From contig JAHLEZ010000008.1 of the NCBI GenBank assembly GCA_020726505.1, positions 1,860,001 to 1,924,000 on the forward strand: a DNA stretch of 64,000 nucleotides. Direction: 5' to 3'. The translations under genes and the position numbers were made by a program. Below, in pieces: positions 12,642 to 25,177 of the stretch. Under the pieces are notes generated by a model. The model ran no database searches, had not been told where the DNA came from, and saw only the letters and a program-made list of their open reading frames with translations. Within the stretch, counting starts at the first letter, position 1. Every line of letters starts with the position of its first letter. Origin of the DNA: Leptodontidium sp. MPI-SDFR-AT-0119. Taxonomy: Eukaryota > Ascomycota > Leotiomycetes > Helotiales > Leptodontidiaceae.

Positions 12642-12925
12642 CACCGTAATGACAGACAGGCTCACCATGCAAGTGCAATGTCTTGCTCCCATCTTTGTCT
12701 TTCTCATACCCAGCAAAATATATCCTTAATTCCCAAGGTCCAATATCCATTGCCCATTATCCAAATGATACATAGACACCGTAATGATAGCTTCATCATG
12801 CAAGTGCGATGAACTTCTCCCATCTTTGGCTTTCTCATTCCCAGCAAGATATATCCCTAATCTCCTTTACCCAAATGACACACAGACACCGTAACAACAG
12901 GCCCATCATGCAATCGTAATGCATC
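12642..12925. repeat. Degenerate tandem repeat, about 2.3 copies
   Basis: Units begin at about 12642, 12777 and 12887, each with CACCGTAA followed by a TCAYCATGCAAGTGCRATG-like segment. The first two copies also share TCCCATCTTTG-CTTTCTCAT, CCCAGCAA-ATATATCC and CCAAATGA-ACA blocks. The period is about 135 then 110 bp because of an insertion in copy 1. It lies just 3' of the gene ending at 13053. Confidence 0.8.
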
Positions 12926-13052
12926 ATCCATCCCATCCCATCCAATCCAATCCCATCTAAACCTCTTCCCAAAACCCACATCAAAAATTCTCCGTTACCA
13001 ACGCCGAACGAACAATAGTCACAATCCAAAACAAAGAATCGGACAATTAAAA

Positions 13053-14156
13053 CTATGGAGCCATCGTGGAGTCCGTCGGCGACGAATCTCTCGACCTCGG
13101 GTGCTTGAACGGACTCGGCCTGGTCTGAACCTCGGTACTCTCTTCGAATATCAAGGCTGTGCCGTAGATACTCGCATGGTTGAAGTCAAGCCAGATAATC
13201 ATCCTCCTCAACAAGCCATCCAGTCCCAACTTGTCCAGGCCTCCTCTCAGACGCACCATCTTCGCCAGTCCAGCCATGTGCATCTGGAAGAGTTCAGGGT
13301 GGCCGAGGAAAGACTCTAGGATGGACAGACAGAGGACAGCGCCGATGGTCTGGTCGGTCTTGCAGTCCTCGCTGTTGGAGAGCGTTGCGTTAATAGATGA
13401 GATGGCTCTCGAGCGGAGCTCTAGCAAGGCCGGAGCGTCGAGAGCGAGATGACGACGAGCGTGCAGGATGGAACCCGCGAGGGAGAGAGCGGCGTAGAAA
13501 GTCGTCGGGCTCGTCATGACCATGGGGAACCATAAGGTCCTGAGACGGAACATATTGCCCGGTTCAGCGATCGCTGGGGTATCAATTAAAACGTATGAAA
13601 TATCTGAGATACGTTAGCATTTCTTGCACTGCCCTGGCGAGGGTTTTCCGTGTCCAGTACTTTCGGAACAGTCGTAATGGGAATGCGGCTTACAGAAGTC
13701 CAAGATGGGTTGGTAGACGGGATTCCAAGGCACGGGGTAAGAATTGAAAGGGTCCACCCTCATCCCACGGAAGGTGGTGTCTGGCTGGTAGGAAACATTC
13801 CTTGTGGTGATCCAGTCTGATTGCTCCTCTGCGGGAGTTGCTGCTGGAGTCGTTTGAGCTGTGGATGTTGAAGCTGACGCTGATGCTGATTCCGACATGG
13901 TCGACTGGCTGGACTCGTGTTTAAGCATCACGGGAGACTGGGTCTCATCTCTGCGCTTCCACCCCCGCCTCCTCGTGTTGCCCGTCTCCGCATCGTCGTT
14001 GTCGTTCTTGTGATGCTGGTAGTAAGCCACAGCAGACCTGACCTGTCGCTTTTTCGACCGGGACTTAGTTTCCTTGGGGTCGTTGATGGTGATGAAGCTG
14101 TAGGTTGGTGGTTTGGGGGGTGGCGCTTGACGCTCTGGCGGAGCGTTGGGATCCAT
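13053..14156 (-). CDS. Fungal transcription-factor-like protein without a Zn2Cys6 cluster
   Basis: Two exons, 13694-14156 and 13053-13603, are joined across a 90-nt GTAAGC...CAG intron and encode 337 residues. The join restores the continuous segment ILDFYISYVLIDTPAIAEPG. The N-terminus has the pattern PPTYSFITINDP...SRSKKRQVRSAVAYYQHHK, a basic segment typical of a large fungal family often labelled 'transcription factor' or 'tachykinin family'. A Ser/Ala-rich linker follows, then an all-helical C-terminal region (AALSLAGSILHARRH..., MVRLRGG) resembling the fungal-specific transcription factor regulatory domain. No Cys6 cluster is present. The start is the ATG in MDPNAPP; an upstream in-frame ATG at 14195 adds 13 residues. 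A regulatory role is inferred from family resemblance only. Confidence 0.78.
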
Positions 14157-16279
14157 GGTTATTATTGAGAAGAGGGATTTGAGATGCGGAAGCAAGACGC
14201 AAAGTAGAGAGACTGCTCAATGAACTGGCCATCGATTTACCGCGATGAAGTTGAAGGGGCGTCTAATAACGGTATCAACGGGGGATGTAGAGGAGTCGCA
14301 AGTCGTGCTACAAGTATGGGGTGCGGTTGGGGTTGGGGTTGGGACTGGGTACTGGGCTTGGGGAGCGGAGAAGAGGAGAAATGGGCGTGTCTTAGAGCTG
14401 CAGGTGCAAGTGCAGTTGAGTGAGGTGGCCCTGAAAGACAACGAGCGGTACCTGGCCTGGTCTGGCCTGGATTGCTGTTGTCTTGACGATAAGGTTAAAT
14501 AAATGGCAGAGCTATCGGAGATATCTCTCTCTGCATGCATGCATACCGGCCAATGCATGAAATCGTGAGTCTGCGAGGCGCACAATTACGCAAAATTTCT
14601 GTCCGGGGGCTTGTTTAGGGCGAAGGGTCTTTGTCTAAGTCTTTTCGAGCCTTGGGGGGCTTTAGGGTTTTGGGGCGGCGAAATAATTGTTGAACGTGCT
14701 AGACTATTCTCTGGCTTGGATCCGCATAGACTTATTCCCATGGGTAGTGGTGGTAGCAGTAGCAGTAGTAGTAGTTGCAGGATATATCGAGCCGAGGCCA
14801 AGAGGGGATCAGCATCAGCCCTGGGTAGAGACTATCGTTTGAGTCATAATAGAGTTCTTTTGCTTGTGGTGCTTGTATTGTGCTGCAATTGAGAAACAGG
14901 AAGAATTGCAGAAGTAGAATGAGGGGAACTGAGGTTGCGGATGAGGCTCTTGGCTGGCTGTGGCGGAGAAATGATTTGGTAATAAGTGTGATATCCCGTG
15001 CCTCAAGCCTCCGCCTCGAAATAAAGAGCTGAAGAACAAGAAGTATATCGAGAAACCCTGCCAACCACAAGAGCAGAGCAGAGCTTAACTGGGATGAGGG
15101 GCTCGGGGGGCCGTGAGATTGCAGATCTTGGCTTCACTTTCGTCATGAGATCCTCGGATCGATAAGCAAGCAAAGCAGACTTTTAAATTCGTGCTAGTTG
15201 TCTGTTTACTCGGCACGGGTTCCGTACGTCGGAATAGAGGTCAAGATGAGTTTAAATGACCCCTGTCGGTACGTACTTTTAAGCGAGACGCCAACCAATT
15301 CATCGCAAGATTGTAAATGTATTGGTACTACTGTAGCAGTGAGCAGATTTCGAATCTCACTCGAATCTCATCGCACTCGGAAGGGCTGCCCGTCATACAG
15401 ACCGTTCCATGCTCCCCACGCCAGTATTCTCCGAAGTGGATCCAGGTCCACGGCTCGGGATCGACGAGAGGCTGTGCCGTACCTGTCCTGGCTGTCCGCA
15501 AGGAAAGCCTTTTAGGGGATCTATCGTGCGCGTTGATCGACGTGTGTTCATAGCTCTAAAGTTAAAAAGTGCGTGCCCCTCCTCTGTTCCTTGCCATCCC
15601 TTGCTGGTGCTGGTGCTCGTTCGTGCATCAGATCTCTTGACAGCGTTTAGATCTCGCTTCCAGCGAATCACGGATCCGCGGCCTGGAGCCGCTACTTCCA
15701 AAAGTGCTAGATTTAGATAGTTTCATGCGAGATCGCAACCCGCTGAAGTTTAAGTCAGGAGATTTGATCTCGGAATCTCACCTCAGTTGCCACTACTGTC
15801 CCGTGTGCGGGCCGCAGGGCAATTCTTTTTGAGGCTGACCATTGTCACACTGCACCTGTGCTATTGTCAGGTCGCCGGTGCTGGACCAGACGGACTTTTT
15901 GTCGTGGCTGAAGGACCTAACTGCGAGGTTAGGGCAACAATGTGCATGTCATTCATTGGCTTCCTGGGATAGCCCAACGGCATGGTCTAGGGAGGCGGAG
16001 ATGGCCGCCGGCTGCCGTAAGGATACAGAGCAGGAAACAAACCGATAGGCGGCATGTGAAAGGACTTGCATTGGTAATAATCTTGAAGTTGCGAAGAAGC
16101 CCGAGGAGAGCACCCCAGCAAGGCCGCCATGCCATAGTATAGTGGCTTCGCATAATATACAGACCAGACCTTTTAAGGCCACATGCGCCGAACCATGCAA
16201 GAAAATCAAAGAACTTTTTGTGGTATTTCCCCCTTCCCTTGCGCCATATGCTTTCCATGCTCCCATGCTTCCTGCCCTT
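14157..16279. other. Intergenic region
   Basis: No supported gene. The stretch includes the upstream region of the transcription-factor-like gene and the 3' flank of the TSC2 gene. It has scattered GCATGC runs (for example near 14533) and a TAG/CAG-rich simple run near 14745-14780. Several overlapping frames are open on both strands at 15198-16300, but none shows domain or splice support. Confidence 0.5.
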
Positions 16280-19200
16280 TTACGCCCACTTTGAGAAATC
16301 AAGAGATTCTACCAGACTCTCCTCTCCGGTGACAGGACCGACCTCGGTCTCTGCCGTGGATAGCACCGACGAACGTTGGGAGGCGGCTTCAGGTGCTGCG
16401 TTCGTCAAGAAATTCGCAACTGAAGATCTTCGAAGACTGCTGATACTATCTCGTATGTTCACACCATTGGAAGTTCCTGGGGGCGAAGTGGCTGTCGAAC
16501 AAGAACTCTTCGGAGTATATCTCTCTCTGATTCGGTTGATGGCCTGCAATCTGCTTCGCCAGGATGAGATATTCTCCCCTCCTTCTCGGTTTGACCACAC
16601 CAGCGAGAACACTGATGCATTGAGCGCTAGCAACCGGATGAATCCAGGCAGGGCTGCCAGGCTCATGATTTTTGTTTCCGCAGCAGGTGATATCTCTGGG
16701 AAACCAGGCTTGCTCATGACCTGCACCTTGTAAAAGGCATCATCTGCATGCATCTTTGACCTAAAGCGTGTTGCGACAAACGAGGCCCGAGACTCTGGTG
16801 TGATGACGATATTCACATAGTTGAACTGCGACGGAAAAGTATCGAAACGAAATGGAAGTCCAGAATTGTTGAAGATGATGTTGACAAAGTCGTTTCCAAT
16901 GTGTCGTTTCTTGAGGATGCACTGAGGATCTCTATCCAAGTTGGTTGGCATCTGCGTCGTTACATGGAAAACGATTTCGGTGACTCGATCACGCCAACAG
17001 AACGTGTATTTCCCATCCGTGTCGTACTCCTTGTCCAGACCCTGAGTGTTGAACTTGGCACCTTGCAGTTTTGTGAGTGTACCGAGACGAGACAGAAATT
17101 CTGTGTAGTCGCTACTACCCTGGATATTTGCAAGTATTTCGACCTCGTTCGTTTGATTTTCACCGATGTATATCACACCCACTTTGTGGCCGTCCACAGT
17201 GAAAAGGCGGTTGAAGCCCTTGACAGCACGATCCATATCCTCATTGTTTGGCAACGGAATCGGACGGCCGGTGTCACCCACCTGAGGAATTGATGCTGAC
17301 AATTGAAGCAGAAGATGGCTTGGCAACTTGACATTATCGTCCGAGAGGCGTCCATCTTTCATGATATCTGCGAGGCCAGGGTCCTGATGAGGTGGTGGCC
17401 GGATAAACTTCTCCTGAATGATGTAGCAAGATGTTCCAGAGGGCTGGCGTTTAGTGATCTGAGCCCAGTCGCCCCGGGTTGCTTGCTCAACTGTAATCAG
17501 GCTGTTTCCAATGATCCATCTTTTCTTCTGAATCTCACCAAATACCTCCTCGGTGAAGGAAGGATCTGCATCTGACTCATCGACATCTGCATAAGCCACT
17601 CTTTGCATGAAGTCCAAGGTGACCTGGGCCTGCTCATCGATCCTCTCTTTGCCATTGATATCGGTAGAGACTAGGTTCCTGGTAATCCAGCTGACTTGTC
17701 CGGCGCGATCCGGGAGCTTCAGAGCCAAGAACCAAAATATGATGACATGATATGCTAACGCATAGACATACTGTGGAAGGTCGTCCGATGTGTTTGGCTC
17801 AAAGTTGCTCTCTGCGGTCCTAGAATCAGTCGGCCCTCGAAGGTCAGAAGATGCAGTGGAGTTTCTGCCGAGAGGGTTACTGTTCCGATTGGCAGTATCC
17901 TTTGCTTGCTGGTCACGAACGTATTGAAGGTATCGAAAGCATATTGCAAAGACTATGCGGTACTCCTCCTCCCGGAAATTCACATAGAGATCTGGCAGTC
18001 TTGCCAGACAAGCCAAGAATTCGAGGATGTGGATGGCCACATGACTCTGGGTAATAATCTGCGACATCTTTTGGAGAATATGCACCAGCGATTTGCTCGT
18101 TGATCCCGGGAGTTCGTGGCAGCAGATAGAGAGTGCGTGGATACAGGACTTTGAAGTCTTCTCGCCGACGCCCTGAAGGAAAGTCCTAACAATTTCGTCT
18201 TGGTCGACCTTCGAAAAGTGACGGTGATAACTCATAACCATATTCAAGATCTGGAAGATGCAGATAGCAACATCAGCCTTTCGAAGTCCTGATGACAAGG
18301 GCGGATCGTAATAGGTGCTATTCTTGATCTGATCGCAAAGCATCTCCCTCAACGTTCGAATCTGCGGGATAGCACCAACAAACAGAGCTTGGTTTGTTAA
18401 CTGGGAAGCCAAGTGAACGAGGATATAACTGTAGACCTCCCAATCACACCCGTTTTTCATCAAACTGACGATAGTCTCGAGGTAGAGGCCAACATTCAAA
18501 GTAGTTTGAGCGTTGGTAATTGGAATTGCCGCTTTTTCGCCCAACTTTTCCAGATTGTGAGGCTCGGCGTCCTCATCGTCCCCATCGGGGTTTCCATTTC
18601 CCATGACATTCGCACCAAGCCAAGACTTCAATTCAAGACTGGCTTTTCCAGACGCGGGCTCGGGGAGTGCATCCTGGTCAGGACACATCCACATCTGAGG
18701 GTGATGGCGTTGCATGGTTCTCGTAAGACCGCTGGCAGACCGCAATGGCTGTCGACTTGCTTGGTGACCTTGTCCGACTGATGTGCTTCTCAGGATACGA
18801 GAATTGTCTTCAACTCGAGACGACCGTTGCTGCTGGGCCGCTTCGTCAATGGCTTGTTTTCTGGCTAGAGAGGCAGGAGTGCGGTAAAGCGTGGCTGCCA
18901 GTCCGTCAGATTCTGTAAATGGAGTTAGGAAAATGCCATTTGCCCAATCCGCCCGTAATCGAGAGAGCATTTTCAAGGCCGATATTCGTGCATCAATCTC
19001 GCACTCGTGAGACTTCGAGATCCAAAGAAGTTCATCATAGATGCGTAAAGCCTTAGAACTGGAGCTATCCATGGTCCTCATGAAAATCAGGATGAGACCT
19101 CTCGTGACGACGTTCGATGGCGTTTGAACCAAGCTGCTGGGAACAGACGATGATGTAGGCTTGCTGGAATTCATCAAGCCTTGCCTAGAGCTCGGAGGAG

Positions 19201-21171
19201 ATCCAAGTGGAGATTGCAGTCGGTCACTCGTGATACTCCCCCTAATGGCATCTATAACGTAGTCGAATAGAATTTCATCAGCTTTCTCTGCAACAGTCAC
19301 TGCGAAGGCGACCACTTTCTGCAAAATTGCTATATCCTTCTCATCGCCAATGTCCTCGAGAATAGACATAACAAATACTTGCACTGTGTCCGGATCTTCA
19401 TGCTCGTCCATCATCTCGATCACCTCGAAAACATCAGTGATAGTCTTGAGGGCATGCAGCCGGATGTGAGTGGGTTGTGATCTGTCTGTGAAGAATGATG
19501 AAAGGATCATCTTCGTGTTTTCTTTCCATTCCAAGTCTGACGGGTAGCAATAGCGGTATTCCATGTAGTGGTCAATGACCAGCTTTGCACATGATTCCGG
19601 GAGGTGTGGGTGGACAGTTACGAAGAACTTGATACAGTCTTCTTTCTGGAAGAAGTCGACGGTAGAGAATTTGATAAGAAGTTCCTCGATACGTAGGATA
19701 ATGCTATACAAGGTTTGCGCCAGGCTGGTGGCCAGATTTTGCTCACTCATGTCTTCCTTGGTCAACGGACTGTTGATATGAGATCGACTCGTAAGTTGGC
19801 GGCCGTCGGGGGTTTCAAGTGTTCTCTGTGAGCATTTTGTAACCACATCGAACATGAGGGACCAGTCTTCTTCCATCACATTCAACTTGACTTCTTGATT
19901 CTCATCGCTGAACAGAGACAGAATCAACCGCAGTACGTCGTTCTCGACCTTGGTGTGCTCCACCTCCACAACCTTCTCAAGAGCAGCGATAAGTAGAGTA
20001 AACGGAACAAGAGGATATCCATTCTTTCCGTCTTTAGCGAACAATTTTTCCAGCACTGACAATGCTCCGCGAATCTCGCGGACCGTTTGCTTGCCGTTCG
20101 ATGCATCGGCTGGTGGTTCTTGAAGTATGTTCAGGAGGATTCTAACGGTCTTCTGTCCGTTGTGGGATTTGCAAAGATTGCTGATGGAACGCCATGCCTC
20201 TGGTTGCACGTCGTTAACAAGACAATGAATGGAACAGAGCACCTTGACACATCCCAAGAGCTTCGTGCCTGGAATATCGCCGTATGTGACGATAGCGTTG
20301 ATAACATTGATACATGCCTTCAGATCTCCCGAAAGTGGCGTGTTCACACATATGTAGAGAACGACGTCGATAAGGTCACCTGTAGTTTCCTCGCTCGATA
20401 CACTGAAGCTGAATTTGATGACATCCACGATAAAGGCAAAAAGTAGTGACAAGTTCGTCTCTTCGCCCAGAGGAGCTTTGCCTTTCGAGCTCCTATTTTG
20501 GCGGCCAGCTTCTCTTCTAGCAGCAGAAGTGACGGAGAAGTTGTGTTTCAACCATGATGTCAAAAGAGGTAACGTCTCGTAGTGAAACCCAGCAAGATCC
20601 TTCCCATTTTTCGCCAGTTCCACCAGGGATGCAAGCTGCAAGTGAAAATCGTCGGGATGTGCTTCAGCAGTGAGAACTCGGAAATAGAAAAGTCGTTCTG
20701 GATCAGTCGAGATGGTTTGCTGAACACAAGCAGTCAGAAGTTCAAATCCGGCGATTCGAGCTTCTCTCGAGTTTTTCGATTCGATAAGATCCCTGCCTTG
20801 CTTGAATATACTCGTCACCTGCACGATTTGTTAGCCACCTTACTTGCACGGAGCGCATTACCACATACACTAGTTAACGGGTAATCTTGTACGGCGTGAC
20901 GGAGAGCCTCAGCCGCCACGAGTCGTTCTGCCAGAGGATTTCCATGCTTCAGTTGTGCATACAGGTGTTCATAGTCGGGCGGCCCGCCATATGTTGACGA
21001 TTGCAGGTATAGGGTTGGCGGTACATTGCTTGTGCCATTTAAGGAGGTCGGAGAGCTGGGATTCGGGTTCTTTGTCGATCTGTTTCCTGTCAAGCTCTTG
21101 AAGACACTGGCAAAGCCGCTGGTGGATTTCGGCTCTGGCGTCTGGGCTACGTCTCCAACCGCCGGAGACAT
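16280..21171 (-). CDS. tsc2: Tuberin (TSC2) homologue, Rheb GTPase-activating protein
   Basis: Two exons, 20869-21171 and 16280-20818, are joined across a 50-nt GTATGT...GCTAAC...CAG intron and give 1612 residues. The long N-terminal part is helical-repeat-like, as in the tuberin N-terminal and central domains. The C-terminal ~300 residues are a Rap/Ran-GAP domain with the signature KKRHIGNDFVNIIF. In it the 'Asn thumb' falls on N1410 (codon 16892-16894), and FPSQFNYVNIVITP follows. In animals and fission yeast TSC2 pairs with TSC1 and switches off Rheb, thereby restraining TORC1. The first exon is Ser/Pro/Thr-rich, and a linker near the middle is also disordered. Length lies between fission yeast (about 1340) and human (about 1800) proteins. 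The catalytic residue is intact, so activity is expected. Confidence 0.95.
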
Positions 21172-22938
21172 AGAAACTTGAGGTTGTGATACCAGATTAT
21201 GTGGCAGTTCTGTCCCATAGAAACGTCAGCCCATGTTCTATTGTGCTTTCCAGTTGGAGGGGCTTGAGCCTGGAGGAGGATGAGGGGCAGTTCTGGGTAT
21301 GCCGAAGGGCAATGTTCATGGCAGAATCGGAAAATACATGACCTGGAGAGGCTTGACTAAACAAAATATGCCCAAAGCTACCCAAACTTACATGAAGTTC
21401 AGCACACATATGTGTGCCTGCAAGACAGATCCAGTGCTGGTCTCAGTGGCATATCAGATAGATGCTGATAAGGCCAGTCGAATACGACGAGAATATATTA
21501 CTTCGAATGGCGCAATTCCATTAATTTTCAGTCGAGTTTTCAAGTTGGGAAGGTCGATCTGCTGTGGGAGCAAGAAAGCCGGTGCGGATGGTTGGTGGAG
21601 GAGAGTGAGATGCGGTTGAAAGAAGATGGTATTTGTCTTCTCGCGTTCAGGTGAGTGAGTTGAGCTGCTTCTACGTCGGGGGTCAGCTGGCAGCAAGATC
21701 CCTGCCCGACTAGGTTATTAGGCGACCCCTCAATGTTCCCAGGCGATCTGGACACTTCGGGAAAATTGAAAAGGCAAGGTGATGCTTTCTTAAGAAGACT
21801 GGCGGACTGAAGAGAAAAAGAAACTCTCTAGAAATGCAATCAGGCCAAATTTGCAATTGCTCCTCGGCTTGCAGCGGTCCTCTTCTTGTCCCTGTTTCTG
21901 TACCCTGCGCCGGACAAACAATCTTTTCTCCCCGATGGATCCACTTAGAGATCTTGTGCTATGATTGGTGCGATAACGAGGCGGAACGGACCTGGTGGGA
22001 GAGCCTCATCAGCGTGACGGTCCACTCCGGCGAGGTACATCCACCTGCTTCACTTCAACATCTATGGATCCTCATCAACTTCAAAGGTCGTAGGTTAATT
22101 TCGGACATTGGTATCCGGCTGTCTTTCAATATTAAAAGACACTTTCCACCCCGGTTTGTATCCATTGTTTCAATTTCAGGTCTATTTAAGAATCACTTTT
22201 TTTTCTTGCGTAAGCTCCACAGAAAAAGAACGGTACACATCAAGTGAGTTGAAACTTTTACAAATATTATAACCCAAAAACCAAATATTCTAGACCATAT
22301 TGCTTCCAGAATAGCAGGTGAAGTCAGAATGCTTTGGTAGTTCTGTATATTTCCGAATCTGGAGTTCTGCCCAGAATTTTCCTTCAGCGATGAGGACAAT
22401 GAAGCTAACTTGATGACAAGATTTTTCTTTGAACTCAACTAGTAGCAAGTGGCATTGCAGCGTTCAATGATGTCCAGCAGCTTCCAGAACGATGTTCCCT
22501 AGAGGCCCGGGCAACCCTTCCGAGCTCACAAGGCCTCCAACATAGATGTCAGCATCCTCAACGACCTCGATGACAATGTGTCCCAAGGCTGCGAATCCGT
22601 CTTAATTTCGATACATCCTTCTTCTTCAGATCTAAAACACCGAACAGACCCTTTGCAGTCTTGAGGCCACTTTGTCGTGAATATATTACCCATTGCTACC
22701 AAGTATGACATTGAAAAGTCAAGGTCTCTTGACTGTAGAATTTCACAATCTCACAAAGAGCGAGCCAAATTGAAGCAAGGGCCGTTCGACTCCCAACACG
22801 GACTGAACTTGAGGACTCTCAACTGTTAAAAGCCTAGCCAGAATCATCGAAAGTGGAATTATTTTTGCAGGGAGAGGTCTTCGGCAATGAAGACAAGCAT
22901 GATGACATAGACAAGGGAGTACGAAATCAAAATTGTGT

Positions 22939-23298
22939 CTATAGAGTGATGGCACAAAAATAACCAAACCCCGCTCGCAGCCTCAGAATATATCTTGGCG
23001 GAACCGCAAATACAGCAAACAATCGTGGCGAATAAACAGGTACCATATATATATCAAATTTATCCTCGATTTCATCGATCCGCATGTTATGAAGCAGCTG
23101 GAAGGCGAAAATGGAGGAAACTAATGCAGTTTCAGGACGCCAAACCCAGCACCCTTCCATAACCTTGAAATTAATCTCCAAATGCCCAATCAAAGTCGTA
23201 GGCTCAATATGGCTGTGTGCAGAGATCACGGTGTTGGGCAAATGAAAGTTCGGGAGGTCATCATGAGAGTAATCACGTGACATAACTTCTAGTCCCAA
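22939..23298 (-). other. Orphan open reading frame, possibly a small gene
   Basis: A 119-codon frame starts 130 bp upstream of the uL2 start codon on the opposite strand. Composition is protein-like (few low-complexity runs), but I recognise no family, signal peptide or splice support. It could be a lineage-specific gene transcribed from the uL2 promoter region, or chance. Confidence 0.2.
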
Positions 23299-23351
23299 AA
23301 CAGACTAGAATCAAAAGCTCTCGCTTCTGTTGCGCCGATCCTCCAGTGTCC

Positions 23352-23366
23352 GCACCTAGGGTTTTC
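23352..23366. promoter_or_regulatory. Candidate ribosomal-protein promoter motif (CCTAGGGTTTT)
   Basis: A CCTAGGGTTTT sequence lies about 70 bp upstream of the uL2 start codon. It resembles the ACCCTA/TAGGGT-type elements described in front of fungal ribosomal protein genes (for example fission yeast HomolE). Only one copy is visible, so support is modest. Confidence 0.3.
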
Positions 23367-23428
23367 TGAAATCTCTTGAATTTGCGACTTCAACACCACA
23401 GCAATTCGAGTCGACCACAACCGCCACC

Positions 23429-24676
23429 ATGGGACGGTAAGCTCTCCTTCTCCCAAACGACCATTGTTCTATCGATAAATGGATCTACGAGCCTCTGCGA
23501 ATCTGCGAAGCCCTCGTCTTTGCTGGAGCCCGGTTGCTAACCTCGTCGTCGCATAGGGTCATTCGAAATCAGAGAAAGGGCCGTGGCTCGATCTTTACAG
23601 CCAACACAAGATTAAACAAGAACCCAGCTCAGTTCCGCCAGTTGGATTATTCCGAGGCTCATGGATACATCCGAGGGTACGTTTCATTGTTCTGGGAGGA
23701 TCAAAATGGCTTCATTTCGACAGACGACTCCCACGCCTCGATCCTCTCTCCGAATACCCTCGAAACGCAACTGACAACGACATAGTGTTGTGAAGAATAT
23801 TATCCACGACCCAGGAAGAGGAGCTCCGTAAGTCATTGCCAAAAAAATTCCTTGGGATTTCGCCTTGGGCAATCCACCACTCTCCAGGCCAAAAACTAAT
23901 GGTTTCCATCATACAGTCTCGCTCGTGTCGTTTTCCGTGACCCATACCGATTCAAGCTTCACACCGAGACTTTCATCGCCAACGAGGGAATGTGAGTTAT
24001 ACCTGGAGAAGAATTTGGGAGCGTGGGAAAGATTCGGGCTCTAATGCGGGACAGGTACACTGGCCAATTCATCTACGCCGGAAAGAACGCTGCTTTGACT
24101 GTCGGAAACGTTCTCCCCCTCGCTAGCATCCCCGAAGGAACCGTCATCTCAAACGTTGAGAGCAAGGTTGGAGACCGTGGTTCTTTGGGACGTACCTCAG
24201 GAAACTATGTTACCGTCATCGGCCACAACCCAGATGAGGGCAAGACCCGTGTCAAGCTCCCATCCGGCGCCAAGAAGGTTATTGCTAGCAATGCCCGTGG
24301 CATGATTGGTATTGTTGCAGGTGGTGGACGTACCGACAAACCATTGATGAGTATGCTATGACGTATTTTTCCTGGGTTGGATAATTTCTAACTTCTATAC
24401 AGAGGCGTCGCGTGCTAAGCATAAGTTCGCCGTCAAGCGTAACTCCTGGCCAAAGACTCGTGGTGTTGCCATGAACCCCGTCGACCATCCTCACGGAGTA
24501 TGTACTTCAAAATCCAGGCCCAGAGAATATTTTCTAACAAACAATAGGGTGGTAACCATCAACATATCGGTAAGGCCTCGACTATCTCAAGATACGCCGT
24601 CCAAGGTCAAAAGGCTGGTCTTATCGCTGCTCGGAGAACTGGTCTGTTGCGCGGTACTCAAAAGGTCAAGGACTAA
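23429..24676 (+). CDS. rpl2: 60S ribosomal protein uL2 (yeast Rpl2, mammalian L8)
   Basis: Seven exons: 23429-23436, 23557-23676, 23786-23827, 23917-23991, 24055-24350, 24403-24497, 24548-24676. They sum to 254 codons plus stop, the same length as yeast Rpl2. The protein begins [16 protein letters not shown] and contains HGYIRG, GRGAPLARV and the conserved [16 protein letters not shown] segment that lines the peptidyl-transferase centre. The [10 protein letters not shown] part is created exactly by the exon 6/7 splice. The C-terminus ends [10 protein letters not shown]. This universal ribosomal protein binds 25S rRNA. The gene is intron-dense at its 5' end, with a first exon of only 8 nt, as is common for fungal ribosomal protein genes. 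Confidence 0.98.
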
Positions 24677-25177
24677 GGGGTTTGATCACTGGGATTGTTT
24701 TTTGCTTCGGATTTGCTGGCTTCGCAATGAATGTACCTTGACGGAAGGAGCATTTGCGAGAATGAAATAAATTCATAAATCACTTGCTTTGTATTTGACT
24801 TGTGTGAGGGAATGCTGTCTTGCTGTTCAAAAACCAATTTCACCTGTCCATCCAGCCCAATTCACTTTTGAGTAGGTCGAATATAGCCAATTTCCAGATG
24901 TCTGGCGCATTCTCTCAAGTTACCATTTGCGTTCTTCGGCTATAACGGTTACTTCGGTTTACTACACTCAAGTCAACAAATTACCTCGACATGTTGACCC
25001 TTCCTAATTGAGCATTTTTCGTGGGAGTTAAGTCACAAGGGCTGCGGCTTTCCGATTTCACTTCCAAACCCCACACCGACCCCGATCCCGACCCCACCAT
25101 CTCAAAATCCAAACAATACCTCTTTCCTCTCTTCTTCACACCTCACAAAACCTCCATACCCACAACAAGAAACAATC
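24677..25177. other. Intergenic: 3' flank of uL2 and promoter of adenosine kinase
   Basis: This 500-bp tandem (head-to-tail) spacer carries an AATAAA hexamer at 24766-24771, about 90 nt after the uL2 stop, a plausible polyadenylation signal. A C/A-rich leader (about 25060-25177) runs into the adenosine kinase ATG. No gene seen. Confidence 0.6.
24766..24771 (+). terminator. Probable polyadenylation signal AATAAA of uL2
   Basis: A perfect AATAAA, 90 nt downstream of the uL2 stop codon in AT-rich sequence. Position and sequence fit a fungal 3'-end element. No cleavage site can be defined from sequence. Confidence 0.45.

Larger units (their letters stand above)
9302..13052. other. Gene-poor region
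   Basis: No confidently supported gene. A weak candidate exon lies at 9841-9951. The rest is AT/CT-rich with short simple runs, such as the CTTTAGA-like repeats at about 11510-11545, and a degenerate ~110-135 bp tandem repeat (12642-12925). I recognised no tRNA or rRNA gene. Confidence 0.5.
21172..23428. other. Intergenic region upstream of TSC2 and uL2
   Basis: This is the divergent 2.26-kb spacer between TSC2 (-) and the uL2 gene (+). The part at 22240-23100 is AT-richer than its surroundings. One minus-strand frame at 22939-23298 (119 codons, starts MGLEVMSRDYSHDD) is open but has no recognised domain and could be chance. Plus-strand frames near 22350-22930 are interrupted by several stops. 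No gene is claimed. Confidence 0.5.

Noticed and set aside
15735..15765. Resemblance to the start of fungal 28S rRNA (ACCCGCTGAA-TTAAG)
   Set aside because: Only about 15-20 bases resemble the rDNA sequence and the flanks do not continue the match. No 5.8S, ITS or further 28S sequence is seen.
16218..16733. Plus-strand frame overlapping the 3' end of TSC2
   Set aside because: It is the antisense shadow of the GAP-domain coding sequence, whose family match is unambiguous on the minus strand.
22350..22930. Possible degenerate coding gene upstream of uL2
   Set aside because: One plus-strand frame gives protein-like stretches, but stop codons occur at about the chance rate and no domain is recognised.
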